Assembly: GCF_003999975.1 (NCBI RefSeq)
Contig: NZ_RJAC01000009.1
Coordinates: forward strand, 124,001-188,000
Direction of reading: 5' to 3'
Length of the DNA stretch: 64,000 bases
Source: Actinoplanes solisilvae
Lineage (GTDB): Bacteria > Actinomycetota > Actinomycetes > Mycobacteriales > Micromonosporaceae
Part shown: positions 27,722-36,140 of the stretch, piece by piece
Layout: each line of letters opens with the position of its first letter
Numbering within the stretch: the first letter of the stretch is position 1
The notes under the pieces: generated by a model
The model's database searches: none
Told to the model about the DNA's origin: nothing
What the model saw: the letters and a program-made list of their open reading frames with translations, nothing else
Program-made: the position numbers and the translations under genes

Positions 27722-29042
27722 GCAGCTCGATGCGGAAGCGGGCGCCGCCGCCGGGCCGGTCGGCCAGGGTGGCCCGCCCGCCGTGGGCCGCGGCGTGCTC
27801 GGCCACGATGGCCAGGCCCAGCCCGGTGCCGTCGCCGCCGCCGCGCGCGCCGGCGGCCGGGCCGCGGACGAAGCGATCGAAGATCGTGGCGCGGGACTCG
27901 GACGGCACTCCGGGTCCCGCGTCATCCACCTCGAGGTAGCCGGGCCCGACGCGCACGGCGACCGGCCCGCCGCCGTAGCGGACGGCGTTGTCGAGCAGGT
28001 TGCCCAGGGCCTGCTCGACGCGGCGGCGGTCGACCGGCCAGTCGACCGGCGTGCCGGGGATGAACTCGACCAGGTCGCCGGGCAGGCCGCGGGAGCTGAG
28101 CACGCGCCGGGCCAGCAGGTCCATGTCGGCCGCCTCACGCTGCACCGGCTGGTCGCTGCGGGCCAGTTCGAGCAGGTCGTCGACGAGCGCCTGGAAGCGG
28201 GCGACCTCGTCGGCGATCAGCCCGATCGCGGCGGCCGAGCGCTCGTCGAGGCCGTCGCGGCGCCGGTTGAGCACGCTGACCGCGGCCGCGAGGGTCTGCA
28301 GCGGGGACCGCAGTTCGTGCGAGACGTCGGCGGCGAACCGGCGGTCGCGTTTCAGCCGGCGCGACAACTCGTCCGCCATGTGGTTGAACGACGACGTCAG
28401 CCGGGCCAGCTCGGGTTCGGCGTCGGGGTCGAGGCGGGTGTCGAGGTCGCCGCCCGCGATGCCGCTGGCCGCCTCGGCCACCGCCGCCAGGGGGCGCAGG
28501 GCGTGCCGGGTGACGTACCAGCCGACGGCCGCTCCCCCGGCCGACACCATGATCGCCACCGCGGTCAGCACCAGGCCGAGCAGCTGCAGCGTACGTTCCA
28601 GTTCGCGCAGCGAGACGATCTCGTAGAAGACCGCCGAGTTCTGCACCGGAACGGCCACGACCAGCGCGGGCTGCCCGTCGCGGCGGATTCGCTGCGCCCC
28701 GGCCTCACCCCGGGCCGCCATCTCCTGCAGAGCCGTAGGGACGTCGGCCGCGGGGCCGGCGCTGCGCGCGTACCACCGGCCCTGGCGTGAGAGCAGCACG
28801 TAGCGGTCGGCGCCGATGTCGAGCGACTGCAGCAGGTCGCCCACGTTTGGGTCGTCGCCGATCAGGCCCGAGTTGATGACCGCGGCGTCGAAGTAGGTGG
28901 CTCGTACGGCGGCCCGCTCGCGCTCGCGGAAGAGCGTGTTGCTGATCAGTTCGTAGGAGACGAACGTGACGCCCGCCGACAGGGCCAGGGCGCCGATGGC
29001 GAACGCGGCACTGACCCTCGTACGCAGGCCCGCTCTTCTCAC
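27708..29042 (-). CDS. Sensor histidine kinase with HAMP domain
   Basis: 444 aa. GTG 29042 overlaps the stop of the response-regulator gene (GTGA). The first membrane helix is at about 10-33, an extracytoplasmic sensor of about 120 residues follows, the second helix is near 150-175 and HAMP near 176-228. The phospho-acceptor is His about 241 in FAADVSHELRSPLQTL. ATP-binding motifs: LGNLLDNAVRYG (N box), LEVDDAGPGVP and GDGTGLGLAIV. It pairs with the adjacent OmpR-type regulator. The stimulus is unknown; envelope stress is plausible given the nearby GerMN lipoprotein. Confidence 0.93.
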   Translation of the reverse strand: MRRAGLRTRVSAAFAIGALALSAGVTFVSYELISNTLFRERERAAVRATYFDAAVINSGLIGDDPNVGDLLQSLDIGADRYVLLSRQGRWYARSAGPAADVPTALQEMAARGEAGAQRIRRDGQPALVVAVPVQNSAVFYEIVSLRELERTLQLLGLVLTAVAIMVSAGGAAVGWYVTRHALRPLAAVAEAASGIAGGDLDTRLDPDAEPELARLTSSFNHMADELSRRLKRDRRFAADVSHELRSPLQTLAAAVSVLNRRRDGLDERSAAAIGLIADEVARFQALVDDLLELARSDQPVQREAADMDLLARRVLSSRGLPGDLVEFIPGTPVDWPVDRRRVEQALGNLLDNAVRYGGGPVAVRVGPGYLEVDDAGPGVPSESRATIFDRFVRGPAAGARGGGDGTGLGLAIVAEHAAAHGGRATLADRPGGGARFRIELPTPS

Positions 29043-29722
29043 GGCTGCAGCTTGTAGCCCAGGCCGCGCACGGTCACCAGGTGCTTCGGTTTGCCCGCGC
29101 TGTCCTCGATCTTGTGGCGCAGCCGGCCCACGTGCACGTCGACCAGCCGCTCGTCGCCGATCTCGTACTCCCACACCCGGCTCAGCAGCTGTTGCCGGGA
29201 GAGCACCTGCCCGGCGTGCTCGGCCAGCTCGCAGAGCAGCCGGAACTCGGTGCGGGTGACCGCGACCGGCTCGCCGTGCAGGCGCACCTCGCCCGCCTCG
29301 GGACGGATCTCCAGGTCGCCGAAGGTCATCGTGGTCACCCCCGGGGCGGTGGCCGAGGCGGTCCGGCCCCGGCGGCGCAGAGCTCGCAGGCGGGCGGCCA
29401 GCTCCTTCACGGCGACCGGTTTGACCACGTAGTCGTCGGCGCCGGCCTCGAGCCCGGCCACGATGTCGTGGGTGTCGTCGCGGGCGCTGACCACGATCAC
29501 CGGCACGTCGTCGGTGCGGCGCAGTTGGCGGATGCATTCGAAGCCGTCCATCCCTGGCAGCATCAGGTCGACCAGTACGGCGTCGGCGGGCTGCCGGCGC
29601 TGCATCTCGAGACCCTCCTCGGCGGTGGCCACGGCGTGGGTCTGATAGCCCTCGTCCTCCAGGGCCATGGCCAGGGACAGGCGGATCCGGTCGTCGTCCT
29701 CGATCAACAGCACGGCGCTCAT
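29039..29722 (-). CDS. OmpR/PhoP-family response regulator
   Basis: 227 aa from ATG 29722. Receiver: acidic EDDD at 8-11, phosphorylated Asp52 in LVDLMLPG, and the conserved Lys in DDYVVKPVAVKEL. The C-terminal winged helix is of OmpR type (TEFRLLCELAEHAGQVLSRQ, VDVHVGRLRHKIED, VRGLGYKL). It is first in a two-gene operon with the kinase. An 11-bp direct repeat 59 bp upstream probably mediates autoregulation, and the same repeat stands before the GerMN gene. Confidence 0.94.
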   Translation of the reverse strand: MSAVLLIEDDDRIRLSLAMALEDEGYQTHAVATAEEGLEMQRRQPADAVLVDLMLPGMDGFECIRQLRRTDDVPVIVVSARDDTHDIVAGLEAGADDYVVKPVAVKELAARLRALRRRGRTASATAPGVTTMTFGDLEIRPEAGEVRLHGEPVAVTRTEFRLLCELAEHAGQVLSRQQLLSRVWEYEIGDERLVDVHVGRLRHKIEDSAGKPKHLVTVRGLGYKLQP

Positions 29723-29780
29723 AACCGCATGATGCCGCGCCGGGCACGCCGCGACACGAGTGTGTGGCGAATCCGCGTTT

Positions 29781-29801
29781 TCGTCATGCAACCGTCATAT
29801 C
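29781..29801 (-). promoter_or_regulatory. 11-bp direct repeat, putative response-regulator site 2
   Basis: On the + strand TCGTCA (29781) and CCGTCA (29792) recur at 11 bp, followed by TATC, nearly identical to the site at 26987-27007 and in the same orientation to its minus-strand target. Confidence 0.55.
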
Positions 29802-29976
29802 CCCGGCGGGCGATCGCCATCGTGCGCGAGCACCATGATCGGTGGGACCTACCCTCCCCACCCTGGGCCCGCGCCCCAGCCCGTCGGTTCGGCGAGCGGG
29901 GGCGCGGGCTCTCCCGCTTGACGCGCTGTGCTGAGATCATCGTCGTCAATACGGGCACATCTGGGGTAGGTAACAC

Positions 29977-30942
29977 ATGCTCGCGGCTCTCGGTCTGGCC
30001 GAGCTGGAACAGCGGATCTATGCCGAGCTGCTGGCCGGTCGCCCCGGCACGGCCGCCGAGCTGGCCGAACGCCTGGGAGCCACGGCCGAGCGGACGTCGG
30101 CCGCCGTCGACGGGCTGGCCGCCAACGGCCTGCTGCGGCTGGACGGCGAGCTGCTCACGGCCGCGCCGCCCGATCTCGCGCTCGACTCGCTGCTGCTCGG
30201 CCGCATGCGGCAGCTGCAGGAGGCCCGGCTGACGCTGCGCGATTGGGTGCGCAGCCAGCAGACCGTCGAGCCGTCGACCAGCGGGGTCGAGACCGTGGTC
30301 GGCGTGCAGGCCGTGGGGCAGGTCTTCGACCAGGTGCTGCGCGGCGCCCAGGACGAGGTGCTCGGCTTCGACCGCCCGCCCTACCTGGGTGGCTATCACG
30401 ACAACCCGACCGAGCTCGAGATGTTGCGGCGCGGCATCCGGTTCCGGGTGGTCTATGACCGTCGCACGTTGGAGCGCCCGACCGCCGCCCAGCGGATCGG
30501 CGCGTGCGTGGCCGCCGGTGAGGAGGCTCGGGGCGCCGCCGATGTGCCGGCCAAGCTGGCCGTCGCCGACCGCCGCATCGGCCTGCTCTCGTTCCCCGCG
30601 TTCGGCGACCTCGACGAGCCGTGGGCCTTCGTCGCGCGGGGCAGCCGGTGGGTCGAGGTGCTGGTCGCGCTCTTCGACGAGGTCTGGGACCGGGCGACCC
30701 CGCTGCGGCTGGCCCCGGCCTCCGACGTCGTGGAGGACCTCGACCGCTGGAACGTGCCGACGCCGACCGACCGCCGGATCCTGTCGCTGCTGCTCTCGGG
30801 CCTGCCCGACAAGGCGGTCGCGTCGCAGCTCGGCATGTCGCTGCGCACCGTGCAGCGGCGTCTGCGGCAGCTCATGGACGCGACCGGCACGTCGACGCGC
30901 ATGCAGCTCGGCTTCTACGCCGCCCGCAACAACTGGCTGTGA
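29977..30942 (+). CDS. TrmB/LuxR-type helix-turn-helix transcriptional regulator
   Basis: 321 aa from ATG 29977. An N-terminal TrmB-like winged helix (about 1-60: LGLAELEQRIYAELLAGRPG, TAAELAERLGATAERTSAAV) is followed by a phospholipase D-like/sensor middle region (VGVQAVGQVFDQVLRGAQDE; VAVGEEA-type region; RRIGLLSFPAF). A C-terminal LuxR-like helix-turn-helix (about 255-315) contains RRILSLLLSGLPDKAVASQL and SLRTVQRRLRQLM. This two-helix-turn-helix architecture is common in Actinomycetales. Targets unknown. It ends in a strong terminator shared with the convergent protease gene. Confidence 0.85.
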   Translation: MLAALGLAELEQRIYAELLAGRPGTAAELAERLGATAERTSAAVDGLAANGLLRLDGELLTAAPPDLALDSLLLGRMRQLQEARLTLRDWVRSQQTVEPSTSGVETVVGVQAVGQVFDQVLRGAQDEVLGFDRPPYLGGYHDNPTELEMLRRGIRFRVVYDRRTLERPTAAQRIGACVAAGEEARGAADVPAKLAVADRRIGLLSFPAFGDLDEPWAFVARGSRWVEVLVALFDEVWDRATPLRLAPASDVVEDLDRWNVPTPTDRRILSLLLSGLPDKAVASQLGMSLRTVQRRLRQLMDATGTSTRMQLGFYAARNNWL

Positions 30943-30965
30943 GGGCCGGGGCGGCCCTCACAGCC
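30935..30965. terminator. Bidirectional hairpin terminator
   Basis: A perfect 13-bp stem (GGCTGTGAGGGCC with GGCCCTCACAGCC) and 5-nt loop overlaps the stop codon of the regulator gene and lies just beyond the end of the convergent S8 protease gene. Confidence 0.85.
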
Positions 30966-30971
30966 CTCGTG

Positions 30972-33900
30972 TCAGCGGACCGTCAGCGACACCGTCACGG
31001 GCACGGTTCCCGCCGCGGCACCGTTGCTGATCAGCAGCAGAGTCGCGGTGTACTTACCCGGCCTCAGTCCGGTCGTGTCGACGGAGAGCCGCAGCTTGCC
31101 GTGCCCGTCAGCGTCGATCGAGCCGGTCGGCGCGGCCATGGTCAGCCACGGGATGTCGCTGTAGACCGGAAGCTGCCCGGAAAGGTGGTAGACCGCGGCC
31201 CGGTACGGCGCCCGCGTCTGTCCCACCGTCCACAGGTCGCCCTGGTCGTCGAGCGTGATGCCGCCCGCGCTGAGCTCGTCGGCGTCCGGGTCGGGGGCCC
31301 AGCCCAGCTCGGTGCACGTGTCCGGGTCGAGCGCCCGGATCCGCTCGCCGACGTTGTCCTGGTTGATCGTCCAGAGCACGTTCTGCTTCCGGTCGAGCTC
31401 GATGCCCGTCGTCCACGGCACGACCGGCTGGCATTCGCCGAGCACCTCGCCCGGGGTGGCGTGGGTCAGCCCGGCGATGTGCCGGATCGCGTAGTCGCCG
31501 GCCAGGTAGAACGTGTCGTCGGACTCGCGGTAGGCCAGGCCGTAGTAGAGCGCGCCCGGCCGCGGCGTCGGGATGGTCGCCTTGACCTCGAGCGTTTCGC
31601 GGTCGAGGCAGACGATCGGCAGGTCCCCGACGATCGACATGCTCGGCGCGCAAACCAGCCCGCGCATCGGGGTCATGTCCGAGGGCCAGCCGTTCATCGT
31701 GATCGCGCCCTTGCCGAGCGACGTGCCGTTCTCGGTGAACCGTTCGACCCGGCCCCAGAAGTACGTGTCCGAGACCAGCAGCTTCCCGTCGTGCCAGTCG
31801 ACGCCGTACGCGTTGTAGAAGTCGGGCACGTTGAACGAGCCGAGAACCTTGCCGGGCTCGCCGTCGGGCTTCGGGCCGTTGAGCTCCCGGGCCGTGTACG
31901 TGGCGGGCAGCCCACCGCGGTTGCGCAGGGTCACGTCGATCGTGGCCGTGCCGCCCGCCTTCACCGTCACCGGCTGCTTCGACGGCGCGGTCAGCAGAGG
32001 CGTTTCCAGGCGTACGTCGGCCACGCGCACAGCGCCGGCCCGGACCGCGGCGGTCAGCGTGCCCTCTCCGTACGCGGACTTGGTGACGCTCGCCGTGAGC
32101 GGCCCGGCCGGCGCCTGCACCTGGTAGACCCCGTCGGCGCCGCTGGTCGTGACGATCTCGGGCGAGACGGTGACCGCCGCGCCCTCGACCGGCTGTCCGT
32201 CGTTCGCGTCGAGTACCCGGCCGCGCAGCAGACCCGCGCCCGGCACCGAGAACGTGACCGCGAGCGGTCCTTCGTAGCTGAGCGAGCGCCCGCGCTCGTC
32301 CTGGATCGTGGCCGAGCCCTGCGCGGTGATCGAGCCGGTCGAGGCCAGCGCGATCTGCACGTCACCCCAGGTCACCATGAACGTGCTCGAACTCGGGTGG
32401 ATACGGATCTCGGCGTGCTTGCGCGGAGCCACACCGCGGATCGCCGCGCCGGACTCACCGAACGTCAGCGAACCGTCGGCGCGCACAGTGACCTCACGGT
32501 AGGTGACGCCGTAGAAAGTGACCGGGAACGGCAGCTCGATCGCACCGGGTGACACGCGACGGCCACCGTGAACGAGCCGGACCGGTGACTCGGCGAGGGT
32601 GTAGCCGAACTGATCCGTCTTCGCCTCGAGTCGTACGTCAAGGGTCTCGGCACTGTCGACGGTGAGCGGCACGGTCTTGGGCGCCAGCCACCGGCCGTAG
32701 TCGACCAGCACGTCGTAGCGCCCCTCGGGCAGCTGCCCGGTGAACCGCCCGTTCGCGCCGGTCACGAACCCCGCGAACGACTCGCCGGCCAGCGTGACAC
32801 GCACCCCGGCCAGCCCCTTCCCGGCCGGATCACGAACAATCCCGCTCACCGGGTGCCACGTCGCCGCGGCCGACAGGTCGACGGTGACCCGCGGCTGCTC
32901 GGCGGCCACGGTCAACGGCTGCGTGACCGTCCGGCGGCCGAAGCCCGCGATCGTCAGCGTGTAGCTGCCGCCCGGCACCCGGCCGAGCTGGGCCACGCCG
33001 TCCGCGCCGGTGCGCCCCGAGCGGGTGATCAGCGCCGAGGTCAGCGTCACGAGCGCGCCGGACATCACGGCCCCGGCTCCCGTCACGGTCACGGTCACGC
33101 CGCCGTGGGCGCCGCCCGTGGCCGCTTCGACCAGGGCGTACGCGTCCAGGCGGCCCTCGCCGAAGACGTTGTTGTCGGCCGCCGTGCCGCCGCAGCTTGT
33201 GTCGTCGGCGTCGCCCGCCGTGCGGTCGAGCAGTTCGCGGGTGGCCTGCACGTCACGGCGTACGTCGGGCTGGGCCGACCAGAGCAGGGCGACCGCGCCG
33301 GCCACGTGCGGGGCGGCCATCGAGGTGCCGCTGTTCAGGGCGTAACCGCTGCCCGGCACGCTGGAGAGCACGTCCACGCCCGGCGCGGCGATGTCGGGGC
33401 GGATCGACGGTCCGTTGCCCCGGCTGGAGAAGTACGCGATCGTGCCGTTGCTGCTGTAGGCGCCCACGGCGTACGTGCTCGGGTTGGTCGCCGGATAGCC
33501 GGCGGTGCCGCAGCCGTACTCACCGTCGTTGCCGTTGGAGAACACCGGGAAGATGCCCGCGCTGGTCCAGGCGGTGACGATGTCGTCGTAGAAGCGGTTG
33601 CCGTTCTCGGGTCCGCCCCACGAGTTGTTGACGATGTCGGGCGACAGTTCGGGACGGCCGTCGGGCGCGAGCATCCACTGACCGGCCGCGAGCAGGTCGC
33701 CCTCGGCGCAGCCGTTGGTCGCGCAACCCTTCGCGGCGATCCACTTGGCGCCCGGAGCGACCCCGATGCCGTCGCCGGCCATCGTGCCGACCGTGTGGGT
33801 GCCGTGGCCGACGTCGTCGCAGGGCACGCCCGCCTCGGGGCAGGTGCCGGTGGCGTCGAACCAGTTGCCGGCGTGGGTGACCGTGCCGTCCGCGTTGGTC

Positions 33901-34505
33901 CCGCGGTACTGCCGGGCCAGCGCCGGGTGGTCGAACTGCACGCCCGTGTCGACGCTGCCGACCACGACGCCCTCACCGTGCACGCCGTAGCCGTTCCACA
34001 CCTTGTCGGCGCCGATCTGCGTCAGCCCCCACGGCAGCTCGGCTTTCTTGCTGGCCGTGGTCGGCGCGGGGTCGACGGTCTGCGCCACCGCGGGCAGCGA
34101 GATCCGGCTCACGTCGTCGCGCCGCGCCAGCTCCCGCACCAGCTCCAGGTCACCCGTGACCTCGACCGTGTTCGAGATCCAGTACGGGGTGAAGGCCGCT
34201 CCTCGGTCTCGCAAGAGGATTCTCACCGCGCTCTGGGTGCGGTCGGCGTGCTCCCGCTTCTGCGCGATGACTTCCCGCGTACGGGCCACGCGTTCCTTCG
34301 CACCGCCGAGCTTGAGCGTGCCGCGGTCGGCGAGGTCGACGAAGAACGTCACGTCCCCCGCCGACGGCCTGGCCAGCTCCTGCAACAGCCGCGGATCGAC
34401 CTCGGCGGCCGGGGCCGGGGCGGCCGCCGAGGCCGGCGTGGCCACGAACCCGCCCACGAGCGTCAGAACGGCCGCCGCCGCCCACAGACGTCTCCGACTG
34501 GACAT
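30972..34505 (-). CDS. Large secreted S8 (subtilisin) protease with carboxypeptidase-regulatory-like domains
   Basis: 1177 aa from ATG 34505 behind AAGGGAAG. Signal peptide at about 1-27 (ends TPASAAA). An inhibitor-I9-like propeptide region is followed by the subtilisin catalytic domain: Asp186 in VVVGSVDTGVQFDHPAL, His234 in VGHGTHTVGTMAG, oxyanion Asn near 293 in VNNSWGGPENG and Ser395 in NSGTSMAAPHVAG. Downstream are several beta-sandwich repeats of carboxypeptidase-regulatory type (GTLTSALITRSGRTGADGVA, VRDPAGKGLAGVRVTLAG, LDANDGQPVEGAAVTV) and a propeller-like region near 830-1080 (YNAYGVDWHDGKLLVSD). Transcribed alone. Confidence 0.93.
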   Translation of the reverse strand: MSSRRRLWAAAAVLTLVGGFVATPASAAAPAPAAEVDPRLLQELARPSAGDVTFFVDLADRGTLKLGGAKERVARTREVIAQKREHADRTQSAVRILLRDRGAAFTPYWISNTVEVTGDLELVRELARRDDVSRISLPAVAQTVDPAPTTASKKAELPWGLTQIGADKVWNGYGVHGEGVVVGSVDTGVQFDHPALARQYRGTNADGTVTHAGNWFDATGTCPEAGVPCDDVGHGTHTVGTMAGDGIGVAPGAKWIAAKGCATNGCAEGDLLAAGQWMLAPDGRPELSPDIVNNSWGGPENGNRFYDDIVTAWTSAGIFPVFSNGNDGEYGCGTAGYPATNPSTYAVGAYSSNGTIAYFSSRGNGPSIRPDIAAPGVDVLSSVPGSGYALNSGTSMAAPHVAGAVALLWSAQPDVRRDVQATRELLDRTAGDADDTSCGGTAADNNVFGEGRLDAYALVEAATGGAHGGVTVTVTGAGAVMSGALVTLTSALITRSGRTGADGVAQLGRVPGGSYTLTIAGFGRRTVTQPLTVAAEQPRVTVDLSAAATWHPVSGIVRDPAGKGLAGVRVTLAGESFAGFVTGANGRFTGQLPEGRYDVLVDYGRWLAPKTVPLTVDSAETLDVRLEAKTDQFGYTLAESPVRLVHGGRRVSPGAIELPFPVTFYGVTYREVTVRADGSLTFGESGAAIRGVAPRKHAEIRIHPSSSTFMVTWGDVQIALASTGSITAQGSATIQDERGRSLSYEGPLAVTFSVPGAGLLRGRVLDANDGQPVEGAAVTVSPEIVTTSGADGVYQVQAPAGPLTASVTKSAYGEGTLTAAVRAGAVRVADVRLETPLLTAPSKQPVTVKAGGTATIDVTLRNRGGLPATYTARELNGPKPDGEPGKVLGSFNVPDFYNAYGVDWHDGKLLVSDTYFWGRVERFTENGTSLGKGAITMNGWPSDMTPMRGLVCAPSMSIVGDLPIVCLDRETLEVKATIPTPRPGALYYGLAYRESDDTFYLAGDYAIRHIAGLTHATPGEVLGECQPVVPWTTGIELDRKQNVLWTINQDNVGERIRALDPDTCTELGWAPDPDADELSAGGITLDDQGDLWTVGQTRAPYRAAVYHLSGQLPVYSDIPWLTMAAPTGSIDADGHGKLRLSVDTTGLRPGKYTATLLLISNGAAAGTVPVTVSLTVR

Positions 34506-34605
34506 CAAGTCTTCCCTTCCCGGCCACGCCGACGCGGTGCCGCGCGCCGATTCTTGGACGCCGCGCGCCGCGGTGGACAAGATCAGCCGTGGCGGAGAAG
34601 GGACA

Positions 34606-34621
34606 TGGCGGACTTCCGCCA
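34606..34621. promoter_or_regulatory. Inverted repeat between protease and aldo/keto reductase genes
   Basis: TGGCGGACTTCCGCCA has 7-bp arms around CT, roughly midway between the two divergent starts. A half copy (GTGGCGGA) lies at about 34589. Possible operator; the binding protein is unknown. Confidence 0.35.
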
Positions 34622-34677
34622 GTTATGTTTCACGTCTCGTCACCCACCGTCGGGGCTCGGCTCCGCGCGGGTGTTTC

Positions 34678-35580
34678 ATGGGAGGCATGGATCTTTTCGA
34701 CGGGTTGACCGGGGTGGCGCGGATCGGGCTCGGGCTGGCCGCGGTGGGCCGCCCCGGCTACATCAATCTGGGCCGCGACGAGGACCTGCCGGCCGACCGC
34801 ACCGTCGAGGCGATGCGCTCGCGCACGCACGCCCTGCTCGACGAGGCGTACGTGGCCGGGGTTCGCTATTTCGACGTGGCGCGCTCCTACGGTCGGGCCG
34901 AGGAGTTCCTGGCCTCGTGGCTGCCGGGACACGACGACGCGATCGTGGGCAGCAAGTGGGGCTACACCTACACGGCCGGCTGGCGGGTCACGGCCGACGT
35001 GCACGAGACGAAGGACCACAGCGTGGCGACCTTCGACCGGCAGATCGCCGAGTCGCGGGCGCTGCTCGGCGACCGGCTCGGCCTCTACCAGATCCACTCG
35101 GTCACGCCCGACAGCCCGGCCCTGACCGACGAGGTGCTGCACCGGCGGCTGGCCGCGCAGGGTGCCGTGGTCGGGTTGTCGACCAGCGGGCCGCGCCAGG
35201 CTGACGCGATCCGGGCCGCGCTGGCCGTCGAGGTCGACGGCGTGCCGCTTTTCCGCAGCGTGCAGGCCACGTGGAACCTGCTGGAGCAGAGCGCCGGCCC
35301 CGCCCTGGCCGAGGCGCACTCCTCCGGTCGTACGGTGATCATCAAAGAGGGCATGGCGAACGGTCGGCTGGCGGGCCGCGACGCGGAGGCTCTGGCCGCG
35401 ATCCTGGCCCAGCCGTGGGCGACCGTCGTGCTCTCGGGCGCCGCCACCGGGGCGCAGCTCGCCTCGAACCTGTCGGCGGCGACGCTCACGCTCAGCCCCG
35501 CCCGGCTGGCCGACCTCGAGAAGCTGGCCGAACCGGCCGAGATCTACTGGGCGACCCGGTCGTCGCTGGCCTGGACGTGA
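34678..35580 (+). CDS. Aldo/keto reductase
   Basis: 300 aa from ATG 34678; ATG 34687 is an equally possible start because GGAGG lies between them. TIM-barrel AKR features: FDVARSYGRAEEFLASWL (catalytic Asp and Tyr), IVGSKWGYTYTAGWR (catalytic Lys), LYQIHSVTPDSP (His), VVGLSTSGPRQADAI and VLSGAATGAQLASNL (NADPH binding). Substrate unknown; relatives reduce aldehydes or sugars. It is 78 bp upstream of the cysteine-rich copper-storage-like gene and may share its transcript. Confidence 0.88.
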   Translation: MGGMDLFDGLTGVARIGLGLAAVGRPGYINLGRDEDLPADRTVEAMRSRTHALLDEAYVAGVRYFDVARSYGRAEEFLASWLPGHDDAIVGSKWGYTYTAGWRVTADVHETKDHSVATFDRQIAESRALLGDRLGLYQIHSVTPDSPALTDEVLHRRLAAQGAVVGLSTSGPRQADAIRAALAVEVDGVPLFRSVQATWNLLEQSAGPALAEAHSSGRTVIIKEGMANGRLAGRDAEALAAILAQPWATVVLSGAATGAQLASNLSAATLTLSPARLADLEKLAEPAEIYWATRSSLAWT

Positions 35581-35658
35581 CAGAACGCGGTGATCGTCTC
35601 AGTCCCGCATGCATCCCGGTGCCGCCGGGCAAGCTGGCGAAAACCCTGAGGAGGAACG

Positions 35659-36057
35659 ATGACCGCCGCTGAGATGCTCGCGACCTATCCGACGCCCATC
35701 GAGCTGGACCTGACGAAGCTCGCTGCCGCGATCGACGCCCTCACCGCGTGCGCGCAATCATGCACGGCCTGCGCGGACGCCTGTCTGGGCGAGGAGATGG
35801 TCGCCATGCTCACGACATGCGTTCGCACCAACCTCGACTGCGCGGACGTGTGCACCGCCACGGCCCGCGTGCTGTCGCGCCGCACCGGCTACGACCCCGA
35901 GGTCACCCGCGGCGTTCTGGAAGCGTGCATCGTCACCTGCCGGGCCTGCGCGGCGGAGTGCGAGCAGCACGCCAAGATGCACGAGCACTGCCGCATCTGC
36001 GCCGAGGCGTGCCGGGCCTGCGAGAAAGCCTGCGGCGAGCTGCTCGCCACGCTCTGA
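35659..36057 (+). CDS. Four-helix-bundle copper-storage-like protein (Csp3/DUF326 type)
   Basis: 132 aa, ATG 35659 behind GAGGAACG, with 16 cysteines. They line four helices in CxxxC-type pairs: ACAQSCTACADAC, LTTCVRTNLDCADVCTA, CIVTCRACAAECEQH and HCRICAEACRACEKAC. Csp proteins bind many Cu(I) ions inside such a cysteine-lined bundle. No signal peptide is present, so this is the cytosolic type, a buffer against copper toxicity. No copper-responsive repressor (CsoR, CueR) lies next to it. Confidence 0.92.
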   Translation: MTAAEMLATYPTPIELDLTKLAAAIDALTACAQSCTACADACLGEEMVAMLTTCVRTNLDCADVCTATARVLSRRTGYDPEVTRGVLEACIVTCRACAAECEQHAKMHEHCRICAEACRACEKACGELLATL

Positions 36058-36086
36058 CCGGCGCCCGGCTCAGCCCGGCTCGCACT

Positions 36087-36136
36087 GCCCGGCTCGCTCA
36101 GCCCGGATCGCTCAGCCCGGCTCGCTCAGCCCGGCC
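36087..36136. repeat. 14-bp tandem repeat, 3.5 copies
   Basis: GCCCGGCTCGCTCA repeats at 36087, 36101 (one change) and 36115, with a partial copy at 36129, in the gap between two convergent genes. Confidence 0.85.
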
Positions 36137-36140
36137 GCGG

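Noticed and set aside
30621..32552. 640-codon plus-strand frame over the end of the S8 protease
   Set aside because: Shadow of the protease gene; it runs through the terminator at 30935-30965.
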